Shown: positions 23,104-34,768 of the stretch, one piece after another
Numbering within the stretch: position 1 is the stretch's first letter
How the letters are laid out: each line of letters begins with the position of its first letter
NCBI RefSeq assembly: GCF_000003815.2
Contig: NC_049982.1
Span: 27,733,954 to 27,797,953, forward strand
DNA from: Branchiostoma floridae
Lineage: Eukaryota; Chordata; Leptocardii; Amphioxiformes; Branchiostomatidae
DNA: 64,000 bases
Reading direction: 5' to 3'
Translations under genes and position numbers: made by a program
The notes under the pieces: model-generated
What the model was told of the DNA's origin: nothing
Seen by the model: the letters and a program-made list of their open reading frames with translations, nothing else
The model's database searches: none

Positions 23104-23327
23104 TCATTGGCGACGGAAGATGCTCTGGCAAGACCCCGCAATATCGACGGCACGTCTCGAGGACAGTCCGCTCCATTGCATAGTCCAGGCACTGTCCGTC
23201 TTCAGAGTAGAAACAGTTCTTGCGGGATACAACGGCACCTGGCACAGACTGTCGTAAGTGTTACCAGGAGGTAGGCCTCGGTCGTGGGTATGGCAGGACA
23301 GGCGATTGGGAAACAGAGGCTCAGCGG
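23104..23327 (-). CDS. Putative terminal exon inside the transposon (unknown product)
   Basis: Minus-strand open segment beginning after the acceptor ttccattccag and ending at TGA 23104. It reads AEPLFPNRLSCHTHDRGLPP and continues Cys-containing. The phase (CC completing a codon) matches the donor at 24161-24166 of the upstream segment 24167-24330. An overlapping alternative frame runs to a stop near 23000 (SRKNCFYSEDGQCLDYAMER). GC content is higher than in the surrounding DNA. It could be a captured host exon or an element-encoded protein. I do not recognise the family. Confidence 0.35.
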
Positions 23328-24166
23328 CTGGAATGGAAAAAACGGCTAGTAACTGCCCCGAACCCATGAACGATACATGTGAAATTATTCAAACAACACG
23401 GCCATAAAAATCACAGCAGGACAAGACGGGGACAAAGGCAGGAATCTGGAGTCGGCTATCATCAAAGGGTGCCGGCCACACAGATGGCACAGATACAAAT
23501 GAGATAAGGACCCCCAAACAACGAATGGAATTTGAATAAGCACACAAATATCACATTGGTCCTAGCAAGGAGATTCTCCTCCTTGGTTCTATTAAAGATT
23601 TAGCCAGCCAAAACAACAAGACAGGAAAGTTTAGAAGCAACCGTTACGGCACTTACAGCACAAAATAATGTGAGAATTTAACTAACTATGGAACGGGCAA
23701 TTTATAAACAAGCCGGGGATGACACGCGGGGGTTCCAGCTGAAAGAGAAGTGATCTATCATACAACAATCTTTACAAAGAGATCACACTACTAATTATTA
23801 AATACACAAAACACTAGGAAGGGATAACAGACATTGCTGACAGACATATTATCCCATGTCATATACGGAACTAAGAACGGTAACTGCTATGTATATACAA
23901 TCTATGTACTAGAGAGCTACACTACTCACTTCTTGGTCCGGTAGCGGCTAGCGGCGGACGGCAACTGATCTAGTTTCAAACCAAACTGCTGTCACCAGCT
24001 GGTCTACTATTGGTCTAGTCAAGTCATGTGACGTCCTAATATAGCCTTGTTACCTAAGGACTCCTCCAGATGGTTCCAAGCAAGTTAGTGTCATCCATCA
24101 TGCCTGTTTCACAGAAACACATGGCATTGTGCATTATTTTTGTGAATAAATGCATCATGTACTTAC

Positions 24167-24330
24167 CAGTTTCAAAGTTGTACACAGCAGCAAACGCTGT
24201 GGCGCGGTGTAGGCTGTTATCTGCAACGACTGCCCCAGTAGGCGCACCGTTGACATGCCAACGTACTGGTCTGCTCGGCACTTTGCACAGCTTGCATAAC
24301 CGCTTTACGAGTGAAGTTGCCTCGTGATAT
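24167..24330 (-). CDS. Putative exon inside the transposon, upstream of 23104-23327
   Basis: Minus-strand segment reading LVKRLCKLCKVPSRPVRWHV then NGAPTGAVVADNSL and AVYNFETG, ending at a consensus donor gtaagtac. Its 5' side merges into the 72-bp minisatellite (ISGQYHEATS resembles the repeat's ISGQYHEQSS). The spacing C-x6-P-V-x-W-x2-N-G loosely recalls an Ig-fold core, but this is too weak to name. Start and upstream structure are unknown. Confidence 0.3.
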
Positions 24331-24402
24331 TGTCCGGATATGGACCATTCCCACACAGCAATGCTGGTATTCAATATCATGAGTGACTTTTTGTCATGAT
24401 AT

Positions 24403-25345
24403 TGTCCGGATATGGATCTATCCCAAACTGCACCGCTGGGGTGGAGTGTTTTGACTGCACTTTGTTCAAGATATTGTCCGGATATGGATCTATCCCAAAC
24501 TGCACCGCTGGGGTGGAGTGTTTTGACTGCACTTTGTTCAAGATATTGTCCGGATATGGACCTATCCCAAACTGCACCGCTGGGGTGGAGTGTTTTGACT
24601 GAACTTTGTTCAAGATATTGTCCGGATATGGACCTATCCCAAACTGCACCGCTGGTGTGGAGTATTTTGACTGAACTTTGTTCAAGATATTGTCCGGATA
24701 TGGACCTATCCCAACTGCACCGCTGGGGTGGAGTGTTTTGACTGCACTTTGTTCAAGATATTGTCCGGATATGGATCTATCCCAAACTGCACCGCTGGGG
24801 TGGAGTGTTTTGACTGCACTTTGTTCAAGATATTGTCCGGATATGGACCTATCCCAAACTGCACCGCTGGGGTGGAGTGTTTTGACTGAACTTTGTTCAA
24901 GATATTGTCCGGATATGGACCTATCCCAAACTGCACCGCTGGTGTGGAGTATTTTGACTGAACTTTGTTCAAGATATTGTCCGGATATGGACCTATCCCA
25001 AACTGCACCGCTGGGGTGGAGTGTTTTGACTGAACTTTGTTCAAGATATTGTCCGGATATGGACCTATCCCAAACTGCACCGCTGGGGTGGAGTGTTTTG
25101 ACTGAACTTTGTTCATGATATTGTCCGGATATGGACCTATATCCCAAACTGCACCGCTGGGGTGGAGTGTTTTGACTGAACTTTGTTCATGATATTGTCC
25201 GGATATGGACCTATCCCAAACTGCACCGTTGGTGTGGAGTGTTTTGACTGAACTTTGTTCATGATATTGTCCGGATATGGACCTATCCCAAACTGCACCG
25301 CTGGGGTGGAGTGTTTTGAGTGAATGTTGTTCTTGATATTGTCCG
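24403..25345. repeat. 72-bp minisatellite, about 13 units, inside the transposon
   Basis: Units begin tattgtccggatatgg and contain the phrases cccaaactgcaccgctgg and ggagtgttttgactg. Spacing is 72 bp with few indels (2 extra bases near 25140, one missing near 24712). On the minus strand a unit reads WDRSISGQYLEQSSVKTLHP plus SGAV, 24 residues. The plus strand is also open. Each unit includes one subterminal-type tccgga box. Open frames on both strands are expected from a period divisible by three. Confidence 0.92.
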
Positions 25346-26395
25346 GATATGCAAAGAAACAATAATACTTGACTCATAATTGTTACCATCGCAAATATTG
25401 TTTTCTGTGTCATTTGATTGTAAATGTCGATGTAAATATATTTTCACATGTATATGGAAGCTTAAGCTTCAATTACCAGAAAATTAAAGAGTAAACATAC
25501 ATTGACATCGGGCATACTCGTTGTAGAATAAAAACACATATACAGAAGCAAAAACGTTAATGACGTGTATTTCACAAGACAGGAAACCTTTTTTAGGATA
25601 CCCAACATAACAATCTCGGATTCATGTATGGCAAGAAAAGTAATTTGTTAACCATAAAGTTGTCCGAAAACTCACCTCTGGAATGTTTCTGTTTTGGACA
25701 TCTGTCGTAAATGGAACGTAATATGAATTCGGAAGGAGCGAAAATTTCGGCGAAAAATTGCAGTCTTATTTGTTCAGATGCGCAATAAAACAATTACCGA
25801 TTCACAATTCACGTATATAATACCTTTATCGGTAACGGCCAGAATATGCTAACTCCGAATCTGTCCTAAAACTAATCCATGGAATATCTGTCGCGGATAT
25901 GTCTCGTAAATGGAAAGAAAAGAAAATAGTATGAATTCGAAAACATGAAACGTCCCTGACACGTATTCGGAAGAACGGGAAATTCTATCCGTCCGGGCAT
26001 GTGCTGAAACATTTCATGACTCATGATATTCTGAGACATAATGAATTGAAAGTATCAAATATCATCTGACAATGGCCCAGAAATAATGCACATCATGCTT
26101 CGTGCAAACTCCTAATTTGTCCGGGTATTCCTTATCGAAATATATGGACCTTGGATATGTAAAGAATGTAGAACATATCACGTATTCGGAGGCAAGAAAC
26201 GTCAATGGCGCGTTTCATGAAAAACAGGAAAGTCTTATTTGTCCGGATACATAACAAGACAATTCCTGACTCATGATATTTCCAGATATGGGAAATATTG
26301 AACATCGTGCCCGGACACAGTCCGAATATTTAGCATGTCCAAAAATATGTCAACTCCGACTTTGTCCGGAAATCACACCCTTTCGCACAGTGATC

Positions 26396-26691
26396 TTGTT
26401 CAATTCTTATGATCTCGTTTTCTATGTACTCCCTATCATCCTTCAGCATCGACTTATGGTTCTTTGCATCGTCACTCGCTATCGTCTGTTTGATCTTTAG
26501 GACTTCCTTTACAAATGCTTGAGTTATTTCCTTGATTGCTTGTTCTATATCGTCTCTACTCGATCTTACCAGAGCTGCATTACAGAGTGCTGCAGCCTTG
26601 GTAAAATCACCTCCGTCCTTTGACTGGATTCCTCTCTTCAGATAGACCTTGCCCAACTTGTACAGGGGCTCTGCCTCCTTCCTGTGTTGGG
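26396..26691 (-). pseudogene. Gene B exon 5, upstream part, severed by the transposon
   Basis: From the acceptor (cttacag, 26692-26698) this reads [20 protein letters not shown], then the third degenerate TPR-like unit and a coiled-coil-like Lys/Glu/Ile-rich segment. It is cut at IIRIEQD by the transposon. Read-through would add a few foreign residues and stop. The rest of the exon continues at 21974. Confidence 0.85.
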
Positions 26692-26992
26692 CTGTAAGTT
26701 AAACAATTTCTTTTGTATTTACTTCTTCGTTTCGGGAAGAAAACGTATAGAATGCTATACTAATTCTATATTTTCATTCCGTTTTATTGAAAGTTAAAGA
26801 CTAACTTTGTGCTAAACCCTACAGAGGTCGTAGTTATATTTCTATTTGTCTTATCTGAAACACCTTCATGACGATACAATGAAAAATACATATAGAGACC
26901 ACAGGTTTGCAGTAAACATAGTTCAGTGTGTCAGCAAGAACCAAGGATCGAGGATCATTAATAGCAACTTCTTTTAACTTCTTTTAACTTAC

Positions 26993-27099
26993 CTTTGACA
27001 TGAACAGACTTGAGCGCAGCTGCAAAGCTTTGTTCTGCTTTGTCCAGGTCTCCAGTCTGCAGGGCTCTGGAGCCATCCTGTAGATGTTCCTCGTATACA
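26993..27099 (-). CDS. Gene B exon 4
   Basis: A 107-nt exon, acceptor atttacag and donor gtaagt. It reads [20 protein letters not shown] then [15 protein letters not shown]. Phase and length match the other copies. It is part of the disrupted gene B. Confidence 0.78.
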
Positions 27100-28598
27100 C
27101 TGTAAATATTTCATATTAGATAAAACTATTACGAAATGACGTATCACTCGAATTGTATCTAATTTGTAGTACAGCGCATATGTGATAAAAGGGAAGTTTT
27201 AACAACCATGGATATCTAATGTAAACATAGAATTAAGAAATTCATTATCTAAAACATATATGTTATTCAAGAATGTAAAAATTTGCTAATATGCTAAACT
27301 TGCTTAGCAAATAGTATGAAATCCCATTTAATTGACCTTATAATATTTTAATATTTTTATACATTATGCAAATGAAAATATCTATTATGTTATCTTTCAT
27401 CTATCTGTGTTTCTTGCTTTCTCAGCTACATACGTCACAAGTTTGAAAGTCCTATAATGGAACATAGCGGAATCATCACATCTAATGCCAATCATTATGT
27501 ACCTACCAAAATAATGACGATCCTTCCTGAGTCATTCACATTTAAAGTCTCAAAGCCCACACGACTCCTTAAAGGCCCTTTTCACTCCAGAAGCGGGTGT
27601 CATAATTCCCCAGAATACAAATAGTTATGATTGAATCAAGTTTGTTTGGTCAAATGTACCATAAGTTGAAGTATGTACCAATTCTCCATGACTCATTTTT
27701 GTCTGTGTTTTCGCAATTGTATATCCATATGCTAGTTATGTTTCTCAGAGAGTGAGTGGTATTCGATCAATGGTCACAGGTCATTTTATCAATTTTTTTC
27801 TATAATCAATGAAATGAAGTACAACTGAATAAGACAAGCAACATTCAGTTAACATTTCACAGAGGCGTGAGATCGTCGAACTCTGGTTTGTTTACGATAA
27901 TGAAATAATGTTAACAGTATGGAAATATTCAAGACATTTGAAAAAAACAAGGGTATAATGTCATGAATTATACGTTATGTTTCTTCTGCATTCTACCGAA
28001 TTGAATAAAAGTAGATGAGTGTAATCTTCTTATAAACTGATACGTTCTAAAGGGCTACCATATTCAGATTTCAAAATTACAATATTCCGTTTTTCTTGCA
28101 ATTCCATTAATCAGTTAAGTTTCCTTTCAAACTGCGTCATGATATTGGAGGCCTACGTTTGTTACTCCAGCACAAGACCACCTACATGTAGTATATATAC
28201 CACCTGGTGAGCGAACAATTATGAGTGGAGAGGAATGCCCATTTAAAAGCTGCTTTGGGACCCAAATATATAGCGCTTATTCATGAACCCAAGAGATCTA
28301 CCATAAATGGTTAGGTCAAGAACACGAAATAAGAAACCGGAAGTTCTGCTGCAGTACAGCAGACCACCGGGAGGTCCACAATCAAACTTGTCATTCGTTT
28401 TTGCCAATACCTACCCATATACCAAATATCATAAAGATCCACTGATAGCTTCTCGAGTTGCCTGGGCATATTAGCATTAGCATACAGGCTGGGTTCAACT
28501 CCCCAGTTTGTGAAAAAATCACAATGCAGAAAATCTACATTTAAAATTTCATTGCAAACACCTGTGAAAAACTAAACAAAGAACTGGGTGGCACTAAC
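27100..28598 (-). other. Gene B intron 3
   Basis: No gene seen. AT-rich. It contains the dispersed repeat with core aagaaaccggaagttctgc at about 28290-28560. It is the closest thing to an unoccupied version of intron 3 and serves as the empty-site reference for the insertions in genes A and C. Confidence 0.65.
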
Positions 28599-28649
28599 TT
28601 GTCATCGTTGAATCCTGTCGAGTTTTCAGCTTTCAGTAGTTCCGTGGCA
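28599..28649 (-). CDS. Gene B exon 3
   Basis: A 51-nt exon, acceptor cctcttcag and donor gttagtg, reading ATELLKAENSTGFNDD. Same length and phase as in A and C. Confidence 0.74.
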
Positions 28650-28761
28650 CTGAAGAGGAATAATAAAATGTATACTCTATCATTCTACAATACAGAGACC
28701 TTAATATTCCTTATATGATTGTCAACATCAATAATAAAGAACCAACATTCCCTGTACTTAC

Positions 28762-28877
28762 ATGTTTAGACGGCGCATTTGGTCACTAGTGTTGTCACTT
28801 GAGGCTGCAGTTGAGAAGGGAGAGATGTGGTCCTTCCGTCCTCTCACGTTTTGTTGTCGTCGTGTTCGAGTTGACTT
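28762..28877 (-). CDS. Gene B exon 2
   Basis: A 116-nt exon, acceptor cttgcag and donor gtaagt. It reads KSTRTRRQQNVRGRKDH then ISPFSTAASSDNTSDQM. Basic and Ser-rich linker. Confidence 0.76.
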
Positions 28878-29976
28878 CTGCAAGAACCGATATAAAACCA
28901 GGAATGATTAACAGGTGGGCAATCGTGTTATTCAACGCACAATTGAACTTTGACAAATGATCACAGTTAACGACCTGCCTGCTCGAAGAAGGTCAGCGTA
29001 AAAGTGCATGTGGTAAATGTGGTGACTGGTTGTTTATTTGAGCATCATTGACTACATGGACCGATATAAAAGGTCACATGTTGTCATTAGGCCAAAGTCT
29101 TCGTCTACGCACAGACCAAATATATAATTGTAAAAATAAAATCACGAAAGACGAAATTATTCTTTCCCAAAGATACATAACACGGTACTCCCGAATGCTA
29201 GCAGAACCACGACCCCATACCTTCACCAACTGATTTTAATCTTTACAACAGATGTACTATGTGTTTCTCATTAAGTATGCAAATAAGGTCCGCATTTGCA
29301 TGAATCAATTTTCTTGATCATCTCCCCGCCAAAATAAAAGACGCACACAATCTATCCTAGGCAAGAAGGCTAGAATATTAGAAACGTTTCCTGATATTCC
29401 TATGCAAATGAGGCCCTTATTTACATAATGAATATTCAGTGATGTCTCATCTGTACACAGTTTTGAAATGCCGCAAAAACTCCCGTCATCAACCAAAATA
29501 AGATTATAATAGCGTTTCCTCATTAGTTATCCAAATTAGTTCGTCATTTGCATAATGTTTATCAATGTTTTTCTCTTTCTCAGCTACAAATATCACACGT
29601 TGAAATAGTCTTATAATGGAACAGAGCTTGTTTACAAAATTTGCTCGTTCATTTTTCTCATCAAAGTCTTATTTGCACAATGAATTTTGAAACTATATGA
29701 AGCATCACTTAAGCTACCTAAGCTACCTAAAATCATGACGATCCGTCAAATTCTTCTTGGGTTATTTCCCTTTCAAACTGTGACACTAAACCGATCCTTG
29801 TAGTTCCAAAAAGCACGCTAGGGGCCTAAATCTACACTATTCACGTTTGGCTTCAAGAGATATCTACTACTAAAAACTCACAGCCATAGCATGTTCAGCA
29901 CGTACTAAGATATCGAACCCAGGAGTTCCGCCACAGTACCTTAACAAGCCGATAGAGGGACCAAAATCTAATCTAA

Positions 29977-30043
<67 letters not shown>

Positions 30044-30298
30044 AACACACACACACATACACACACAAACACACAAACACCAAAACCGCGCGCGCACACA
30101 TACACACACACACCGCACACCCACAAACACACATGCACACGCATAGACACACACACTCACACGCACACGCACATACATACATAGATATACATAGCGTTAC
30201 AAGCGCTTCTAAGAATATAACCTTCTTGGCGAATGAAGGTTAAAAAAACAATGAGGTATATGAATTATATCAAGTTAAGAAGAATCGCTAATACTCAC
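28878..30298 (-). other. Gene B intron 1
   Basis: No gene seen. It is similar to 44840-46246 (gene C intron 1). It has AT-rich sequence with recurring ttatgcaaat-like phrases, a CA microsatellite (listed) and a copy of a dispersed repeat at about 29880-29970. Confidence 0.65.
29978..30178 (+). repeat. CA microsatellite, interrupted
   Basis: About 200 bp of (CA)n with interruptions such as caaaccgcgcgcg. It lies just downstream of exon 1. The corresponding introns of genes C and D also hold CA arrays, so the seed predates the duplications. The Cys-Val ORFs here are spurious. Confidence 0.95.
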
Positions 30299-31006
30299 TT
30301 CTTTGCTTTTTGTGGTGATGTCCTGTCTGATTTTTGCTGTGTACAGTAAGCGATAGACAATGGCAACTGTTCCCTGAACGTTGTTACACCGCGCCAGTGC
30401 CGTGTTGTACAGAGCAGTAGCTTTGGTCAAGTGTCTAGTGTCTCTAGTTTCTGTTCCTCTTTTAAGGAACACGTCACCGAGGCTTTTAATCGCTTCTGTT
30501 TCTAACATGTTGATGTTGTTTGCTATCCCTTCTAACAGCAATTGCGCGTATCCAACCACCACAGTGTCTGTGTTACAACCGGTAGCCCGTTTCTTGTCCA
30601 CGTCTTGAAACTTCAGAGCCACCTTTGCAGGTGTAGTCGTCTCCTTGTCTTCAGTTTGTTGTTTCTTACCCTGACCCTGTGCCCCCTTTGACGTCACCCC
30701 TTGTAAAAGTCTCTCCGCGTATTTGTACCGGTGTTCTATACCATCCCCCTGATCCCGATGGCCACACCGGACCATAGCCACCACGTAAAGCGCCAAGGCC
30801 ATGTTGAACTCCCTTACGTCTTTCCCGAGTCTTCCCTTCTCCAAGTTCACGTCGCCCAGACTTTTGAGCAGCTCTACTTCCGCCAGCCTGTCCTTGTCAG
30901 CCACGGCGTCCACCAGGGCACGGAGGTAGCCTGTCTCCGCACGGGCTAGTCCGTACCTCCTGCCCCTCGCGTCCGCCTCACGGAGTTTCTCACAGACCCT
31001 CAACAT
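30299..31006 (-). CDS. Gene B exon 1
   Basis: A 708-nt exon (236 codons), ATG at 31006, donor gtgagt, phase 0. It encodes the same N-terminal region as gene A exon 1 (MLRVCEKLREADARGRRYGL) with two degenerate TPR-like units, and has two extra residues in the linker (GQGKKQ). Exon 1 itself is intact although exon 5 is disrupted. Upstream sequence (31007-31740) is nearly the same as upstream of gene A, so the promoters are probably equivalent. If transcribed, the message would be cut short by the transposon. Confidence 0.83.
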
Positions 31007-31739
31007 GGCAAATTAGAAGTCGTCCTGTGTAAAGAAAGGTGTCCTGTTAACTGTATAGGCATTACAAGCTTATTTGCACACGAAGAGGTGTCACATTGCT
31101 CGTGTCAACATTACGTCTTTTGTCAAATACTCGTAAACATATCAGGTAGCCTGTCTACCTTCATAAACCGTACCAAGTTCACTGCAATTTGCCAGGTAAA
31201 GGTACATCTGTTCTTGCAAGTCTAGTCCAGAATGTTACCTTATGTGCTCCCCGAAGTAGGACGAAACAGAAGACTGATTGCGCCCACCTTGACAATAGAC
31301 CCCCGTCATAGACACCACTTTTCTTTGTCCAAATGAATATTCAAAGGAACTGTTTGTTTCCTTTTCACTCATCGTTCGTCATTCAAAGGCAGTGATGTAA
31401 CGTTATACGTAGTCATGCTAACCTGTTTTATGTTAGGCCTGGTGTTTTGACGTGTGCAAGGCTATCTTGAGTCCATCTAATTTACATACAGAAACGTGAG
31501 AAGGCCTTTACTGAATCAAATAAAGTCAAATCGGGCTTGGGTGTGTGAGTAGAATTACAAACCTGCCATGGGATTCCCCTGTTGTGGGAATTACCGAAAA
31601 TGACGTGGCAGTTTGAGAATAAAGTCCGGTATACTCTGAGATTACCTGTACTATCGAAGTTAATGTCGGCCTTATTTTCTCACAATGACTTAGTAGTAGA
31701 CCAAAAACACACCGCCCCCTAGAATACCCATCTAAAATA

Positions 31740-32202
31740 GTCAAACCTGTCTATAGCGGCCACTCAAGGGACTGGGGAAATATGGCCACTATAGACAGGT
31801 GGCCACTATAGAGAAAATGTTGATCAATTGACCATGAGCAAGCTACACATGATTTCAGTTCCCATCAATCTTTCTCACCAAGTAACATTGTCTCGATCGG
31901 TAAATTCGCCGACAAAAAACTTGCATACCTTCTGCTACCGCCAAATTGACCCTGTCAGGAACTCCAAATCCTCGCAAACTACAATTTTAAACTCGGTGCA
32001 GGGTGACATAAGGCTGCAGTATGGTTGCAATAGGCAGTGTTTCCGTATCAACGGGACCGGAAATCGTGTGGCCGTGGCCGCGTTGGACAGGTGGCCGCTA
32101 AGCCTATTTCTTTAATCATTACGAATCCAAGGGAGAGACAAAAAGTGGCCACTATGGCCAGGTGGCTGCTATGCAAAGGTGGCCGCTAATACAGGTTTGA
32201 CT
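31740..32202. mobile_element. MITE with GTCAAACCTG termini
   Basis: The left end reads gtcaaacctgtctatagcgg and the right end, inverted, starts gtcaaacctgtattagcgg. It is full of tggccact/ggtggccgct phrases. The paralogous site near 14345 reads atctaaaagaatatcg without it, and here an AATA flanks both sides, suggesting a target duplication of 3-4 bp. It carries no ORF of note. A second member of this family is split by another element at 57546-58812. Confidence 0.72.
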
Positions 32203-32465
32203 GTAATAGCATTTTAGATTTTGACTTTTCATTGCTGGTAACTTCAGATCGCTGAAGCTAGTTTGAATTTGAAACAACTATGAGCTGCTGTACATGTGTG
32301 TGTATTTCACTCCTTTTACATATACACATCATCAAAAACAGTTTAAACTGCACTTTTCTATCGAGAAATTTCGACACACAAACGCTACCGAAAATATAAC
32401 CTTCTACCGAAGGTTATATTACTTCCATCTTCATGGAAGTAATAACAAGTATTCCCTGTACCTAC

Positions 32466-32881
32466 ATGGGTATATGGTGCATATTCCGTCATGAGTGTTG
32501 TCAGTTGAGGTTGGAGAAATGAGAGATGTGGTCCTTCCGTCCTCTCACGTTTTGTTGTTGTTGTGTTTGAGTTGACTTCTACAAGAACCGATAGGGAGCC
32601 AGGAATGATTACCCATTTCTACCATCAATTGTGTGTATCCAACCAGCAGATATCCTGTGTTACTCCCAGTAGCCCGTTTTCTGTCCACTTCTTGAAAACC
32701 TCCCCGCCACCTTTGCAGGTGTAGCCGTCTCCTCGTCGTAGGTGTAGTTTGTTGTTCCTTGCCTTGTGACACCTTTGACGACACCAACTCTAGAAACCTC
32801 TTCGTGTATATTCGTATCGGTGTTCTAAACCTTCTCCCTGCTCCTGACTGTCACACGGAGTTTATCACAGACCCTCAACAT
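32466..32881 (-). pseudogene. Relic exon 2 and internally deleted exon 1, sister of 14631-15002
   Basis: The exon 2-like part (to about 32575) is followed by intron-1-like bases and then jumps directly into the middle of exon 1 (homology resumes near 32610). It ends with an intact-looking ctcaacatggcg start at 32879-32881. Several indels make it non-coding. It shows the same partial deletion structure as the copy upstream of gene A. Confidence 0.7.
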
Positions 32882-34519
32882 GGCGAAGTTGTCCTGTGTA
32901 AAGAAATGTGTCCCTGTTAACTATATAGGCCTGATTTGAATAGAAAATAGGTGCCACGTTGCTCGTGTCAACATTACGTCATTTGATAACTACTCGTAAA
33001 CATATCAGGTAGCCTGTATACCATATAACGTACTAAGTGCCTATGCTAGGAACTAATCTACAGTTTGCTAATGTAGAATTTTATCTGTTGTTGCAAGTCT
33101 AGTCCTGAAAGTTTACCTAATGTGCTCCCCGAGCAAGTCTGAACAGAAGAGAGTTTGAGCCTACCTTGACAATAGACCACTGTCATGGACACCGTCTTGC
33201 TTTGTCCAAGCGATGCTTGATATTCAAAAGAATTGTTTGCTTTATTTTCACGCACTTCGTCATTCAAAGACAGTGATGTAATGTCATACGTTGTCATGCT
33301 AACCTGTTTTATGTTAGGCCTGGTGTTTTGACGTGTCAAAGGCCGTCTTGGGTTCGTTTCATTTACATACATAAACGTGAGAAGGCTTTTGCTGAATAAG
33401 AAGTCAAATCGGGCTTGGGTGGGTGATGTGTGAGTGGAGTTACAAACCTGCCATGGGATTCCCCTGTTGTGGGGATTACCGAGACAGTTTCAGAATAAAG
33501 TCAGGTATACTCTTGGATTACCTGTAGTCCTTAATGATAAACTGCTGCAATACGTAGCAGTTGCGTAGTTATGCAGATGCCAGACTTTGTACCTCGTACA
33601 ACTGTTGTGCAATAAAGTTTTTAAAAAAATTATTTATAAGATAAATATCGAAGTTAATGTCAGTCTTATTTTGTCACACTGACTTAGATATTAGCCATCA
33701 TCACACCGCCCCCTTAGACTAACGGCGCCATCTAAAATAATATCATTCGAACTGTTGACTTTTCATTGCTGGTAACTTCAGATCACTGAAGCTAGTTTTA
33801 ATTTGATACAAGGACCTGCTGTACATGTTTGTGTATTTCATTCTTTTTACACACATAATCAAAAATGATTTAAAAGACACGTTTCTACCCCTGTCGAGAA
33901 ATTTTGTCACACAAACTACTAAGTGCTTAGGCAAGGAACTAGTCTCTTACTACAGTTTGGCAGGTAAAAGTTTATCTGCAAGTCTGAACAGAAGAGTGAT
34001 TAGACCACCGTAATGGACACCACCTTGCTTTGTACAAACGATTCTTGATATTGTTAAAAAGTCAACTGCGAGCGCCATTTGATTGTAAAACGTCCTCTGG
34101 TCGTACCACGGGAGTCCATTTGTGTTCGGTTAAGTATAAGTGTGTTTCTAAAAGGCTGGGTGTGCAAAACTCAGTGTTTTTTTTAACAAGGCTACGCTTT
34201 CCGTAAAACGGTTGCAGTTCCAGTGAACATTGCCAGGCGACGCCATTGTTCCAACAACATTGAGATGCTATATATGTGTCACTTATAACTTGAGTTTTTC
34301 TGGCTTATGAGTTTCTTACTTATCAGACCAGAAAGCAGCTCTTAGTGATTTACCCTTTTTATTCATACAATCATACACATACACTAACACTTGCACATGA
34401 AGACACGAAAACACACATGTACCCGTCATTACCACTAAACACCACACATGTCAGACAACCTAACATACCTGTCTTGCGTGAACTATTAACGAACCCGGTG
34501 ACAAGGTGAGATGAAGTAA

Positions 34520-34768
34520 CTAATGTTTTACAGTTTGAGTAGAACATTGTCCAGCTGTCTGTCTGGAGGGCAATAGCGGAGAGAACTTGAGTTGAGACGA
34601 AGTGAGCAGAACCAGCGTTATTGTAGTTATATTCTGTCTTTCTCTGGAGTACTCCCCTGTCCAGTGCACGGGAAAACTCTCGGCGTATTTTGGAAAGGCG
34701 GAAACTTCATTTTTGGGGTCAGTTTTCATTTGGAATAGATTAATGTCGCAGTCACAGACAAGTGACAA
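34520..34768 (-). other. Possible conserved exon in spacer, copy 2
   Basis: Minus-strand frame of 82 codons, MSLVCDCDINLF..., including FPVHWTGEYS and LVLLTSSQLKFSPLLPS, with the same stop position as copy 1. Copy 1 has TAA where this copy has the TGC of CDC. Not recognised. Confidence 0.25.

Larger units (their letters stand above)
21975..26393. mobile_element. 4.4-kb CACTA-like DNA transposon inserted in gene B exon 5
   Basis: Both ends carry a 30-bp terminal inverted repeat with one mismatch, starting TCACTGTGCGAAAGGGTGT. The uninterrupted copies read ctacttcttgttc, whereas here ctacttc precedes and tcttgttc follows the element. That gives a 2-bp TC target duplication (21973-21974 and 26394-26395). 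The subterminal regions (21990-22460 and about 25850-26370) are crowded with tccgga motifs in both orientations, as in EnSpm/CACTA elements, whose termini also start CACTG/CACTA. I find no transposase, so it is probably non-autonomous. It carries a 72-bp minisatellite and a possible two-exon ORF. The superfamily call rests on the termini and target duplication only. Confidence 0.8.

Noticed and set aside
24396-25118. Plus-strand ORFs through the 72-bp array (DLSQTAPLGWSVLTALCSRYC repeats)
   Set aside because: Open only because the period is divisible by three; no start context, splice sites or flanking coding sequence on this strand.
24403-25345. CRISPR-like array
   Set aside because: Units are contiguous with no variable spacers, in an animal genome, inside a DNA transposon.
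29870-30182. Cys-Val-rich ORFs over CA repeats (also at 45843-46204 and 62757-62960)
   Set aside because: Pure by-products of (CA)n microsatellites, open in several frames.
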